From NCBI RefSeq assembly GCF_027942865.1, contig NC_134516.1, positions 18,990,822 to 19,054,821 on the forward strand: a stretch of 64,000 nucleotides of DNA, in the 5' to 3' direction. Positions 62,640-64,000 of this stretch are shown piece by piece; within the stretch, counting starts at the first letter, position 1; each line of letters begins with the position of its first letter. Position numbers and translations under genes: made by a program. A model generated the notes under the pieces. It did no database searches, had not been told where the DNA came from, and worked only from the letters and a program-made list of their open reading frames with translations. The stretch comes from Odontesthes bonariensis. Taxonomy: Eukaryota > Chordata > Actinopteri > Atheriniformes > Atherinopsidae.

Positions 62640-64000
62640 GTAAGTCTAAACCTCTTTCATTCAACTTTGTCTGAGCCGTTTGTGGACTCTGAGGTCGTTT
62701 CAGAAAGCAGGATTCTTTGTGTGCTGCCTCACATGTAGAGATGTGACGAGGCGGAGGGTTCAAGTGGTACAAAAGTTTGGCAGGTGGGGGTGAATCTGAA
62801 ATGCTGTGTTCTTTAAATCCAAGCAGGGTTCCTTTGAGAAAGCGGCGGAGGAGGCGAAGATACTCAAACAAACACCGGATCATGGAGAAATGAGCGGGCT
62901 GTATGGTTTCTATAAGCAGGCCACAGTTGGTGACATTCACTCAGGTGAGTAACTGCGGGTGTGGTCGAGTGGGGAAAAATGAGGTCTGACGAGTTTGGAG
63001 ACGGATCAAATCTAAACAAGTCGGACCTGGAAAATGCAAACAAAGGGTTTGAACAAAAAAACAGTGCTTTTTATTTTTTTTACATCAACTTTGAATGAGC
63101 TGAAAGTATTTCATGTTTAGTTTATTTAATCTGTTCAAAAACATTTGAAGCTTTTACTCCTTTTTAACCTCTCCGTCTCACATCACTCCTGCAGTTACTA
63201 AGTGATGAAGACGTTCAGTAATTTTGTCCTTTTCTTCCTATAAACTCGTGTAAAGTTGTGGAACTGAAGACGGTCGTGATATTAAAACTTCTCCGCATAT
63301 CCTTGACTGGAGACGGGTCAGTCCAGTACCCTGAGCCCTCTAACCAGCCAAGGGTGACCAGATGACAGTCACGCATTTCCATTACTTTCCACACGTCCCG
63401 CACATTGAGACTTTGTCCCGCATTGTTACTGACAGTCAGACTCCAGTTTTGAGATGCGTGTTTTATAATCTGGCATTTATCAAATGGCTGTGTGGAGAAA
63501 GCAGTGAGGGCTCTTTGATCATGTCAATCAAACAGGAACGCAGACGCAGGTTTGCCGTTCTGAAGCAGGTTGAGAAGAATCAAAATTAGGCAAATACCGG
63601 AGACAGCAGTAAACATCAAAAAAGCGAGGGGAGGGGTTCTTAAACATTGCAGACGACTCAGAAAAGAGGCTTAATGTTGAAAATACCGCAGTTCCCCTTT
63701 AAGAAAAGAAAATGCAGCTACAACAAAGACTGGGAAACTATCTGCTCAGTGAAACCAGAGCAAGGCGAGTCTGGTAAAGTTGGATGAATACAGGAAAGCC
63801 TTATTGAGCAACTATAATTGAAAGAACAATTGTAGTCCTGACTGTCTATTCTGTTTAATTGTACACAGTCAGGTGTGTTGACCGGAGAGACAATGGGAAA
63901 TAGTATGAAAGCTCCATGCTTGTCTGTTTTCTTACATGAGAACTTGGGAAAGTTGCATTTAAATAAAATATATATGTAAAGCTACTGAATCAACCAAAGC
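62634..64000 (+). CDS. dbi: Acyl-CoA-binding protein, 5' part (cut by window edge)
   Basis: Small cytosolic protein that binds medium- and long-chain acyl-CoA; processed forms act as diazepam-binding inhibitor in vertebrates (family knowledge). Exon 1 is ATG GCT at 62,634-62,639, followed by donor GTAAGT. Exon 2 is 62,827..62,944, from acceptor AAGCAG to donor GTGAGT. Together they give [19 protein letters not shown] then [20 protein letters not shown]: helix 1, the helix 2 start and the conserved [11 protein letters not shown] block. The phase-1 exon end fits DBI. The remaining exons lie beyond the window. The gene could be dbi or its close paralogue acbd7; position next to steap3 favours dbi. 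Confidence 0.85.
62827..62944 (+). CDS. dbi: dbi coding exon 2
   Basis: 118 bp encoding the N-terminal helix and ligand-site start of the ACB domain. Ends TCA G|GTGAGT (phase 1). Confidence 0.9.
62945..64000 (+). other. dbi: dbi intron 2 (partial)
   Basis: No sequence matching the next expected block (RPGMLDFTGKAKW) is present up to the window end. No repeat recognised. Confidence 0.6.

Noticed and set aside
62632-62940. 102-codon minus-strand frame opposite dbi
   Set aside because: Antisense of a splice-supported ACBP exon.

Overview
This window reads as teleost fish nuclear DNA. The genes are split by GT-AG introns, CA/GT microsatellites are common, and the middle is packed with fish-type repeats (L2/CR1-like LINE ends, Tc1-like relics, hAT, PIF/Harbinger, TTAA-targeting and foldback elements). 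I recognise four protein-coding genes: engrailed-1 (en1; minus strand, 2 exons, 283 aa), C1q-like 2 (c1ql2; minus strand, 2 exons, 259 aa), the metalloreductase steap3 (plus strand, 5 coding exons, 491 aa) and the first two exons of an acyl-CoA-binding protein gene, most likely dbi (plus strand, cut by the right edge). From memory, order and orientation (EN1-, C1QL2-, STEAP3+, DBI+) match human 2q14. MARCO and C2orf76, which lie between these genes in human, were not seen.

Layout: 1-10,059 is the 3' flank of en1. It has no recognisable gene, few recognisable repeats, and AT-rich single-copy-looking sequence with a few microsatellites. 10,060-12,908 is en1, with a CpG-rich upstream zone to about 13,450 and flanking sequence to about 16.7 kb that may hold regulatory DNA. 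From about 16.8 to 30.3 kb the window is repeat-rich: LINE relics, one of them carrying a 57-copy 21-bp minisatellite inside its reading frame, and interspersed fish repeats. 32,739-34,168 is c1ql2. 36.5-41 kb is a four-level nest of repeats whose third layer is a DNA transposon with about 450-bp inverted ends, a TTA target duplication and a FEN1/XPG-like nuclease gene. A 681-bp hAT element with a perfect 8-bp duplication interrupts that gene. 42.8-47.9 kb holds Tc1-like relics, a TTAA element and a Harbinger element inserted in a Tc1 transposase relic. 49,358-59,397 is steap3; its introns carry a nested hAT-type MITE and a Tc1 relic split by a roughly 1-kb foldback element. 62,634 onward is the start of dbi.

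The four genes are unrelated in function: a homeodomain transcription repressor, a secreted C1q/collagen synaptic-type protein, an endosomal ferric/cupric reductase and a cytosolic acyl-CoA carrier. They do not form a pathway; the block is kept together by synteny. The least ordinary items are the FEN/XPG-like nuclease transposon and its in-frame hAT interruption, the heptapeptide-coding minisatellite, and two elements with TAGCCTG ends and 9-10-bp target duplications.
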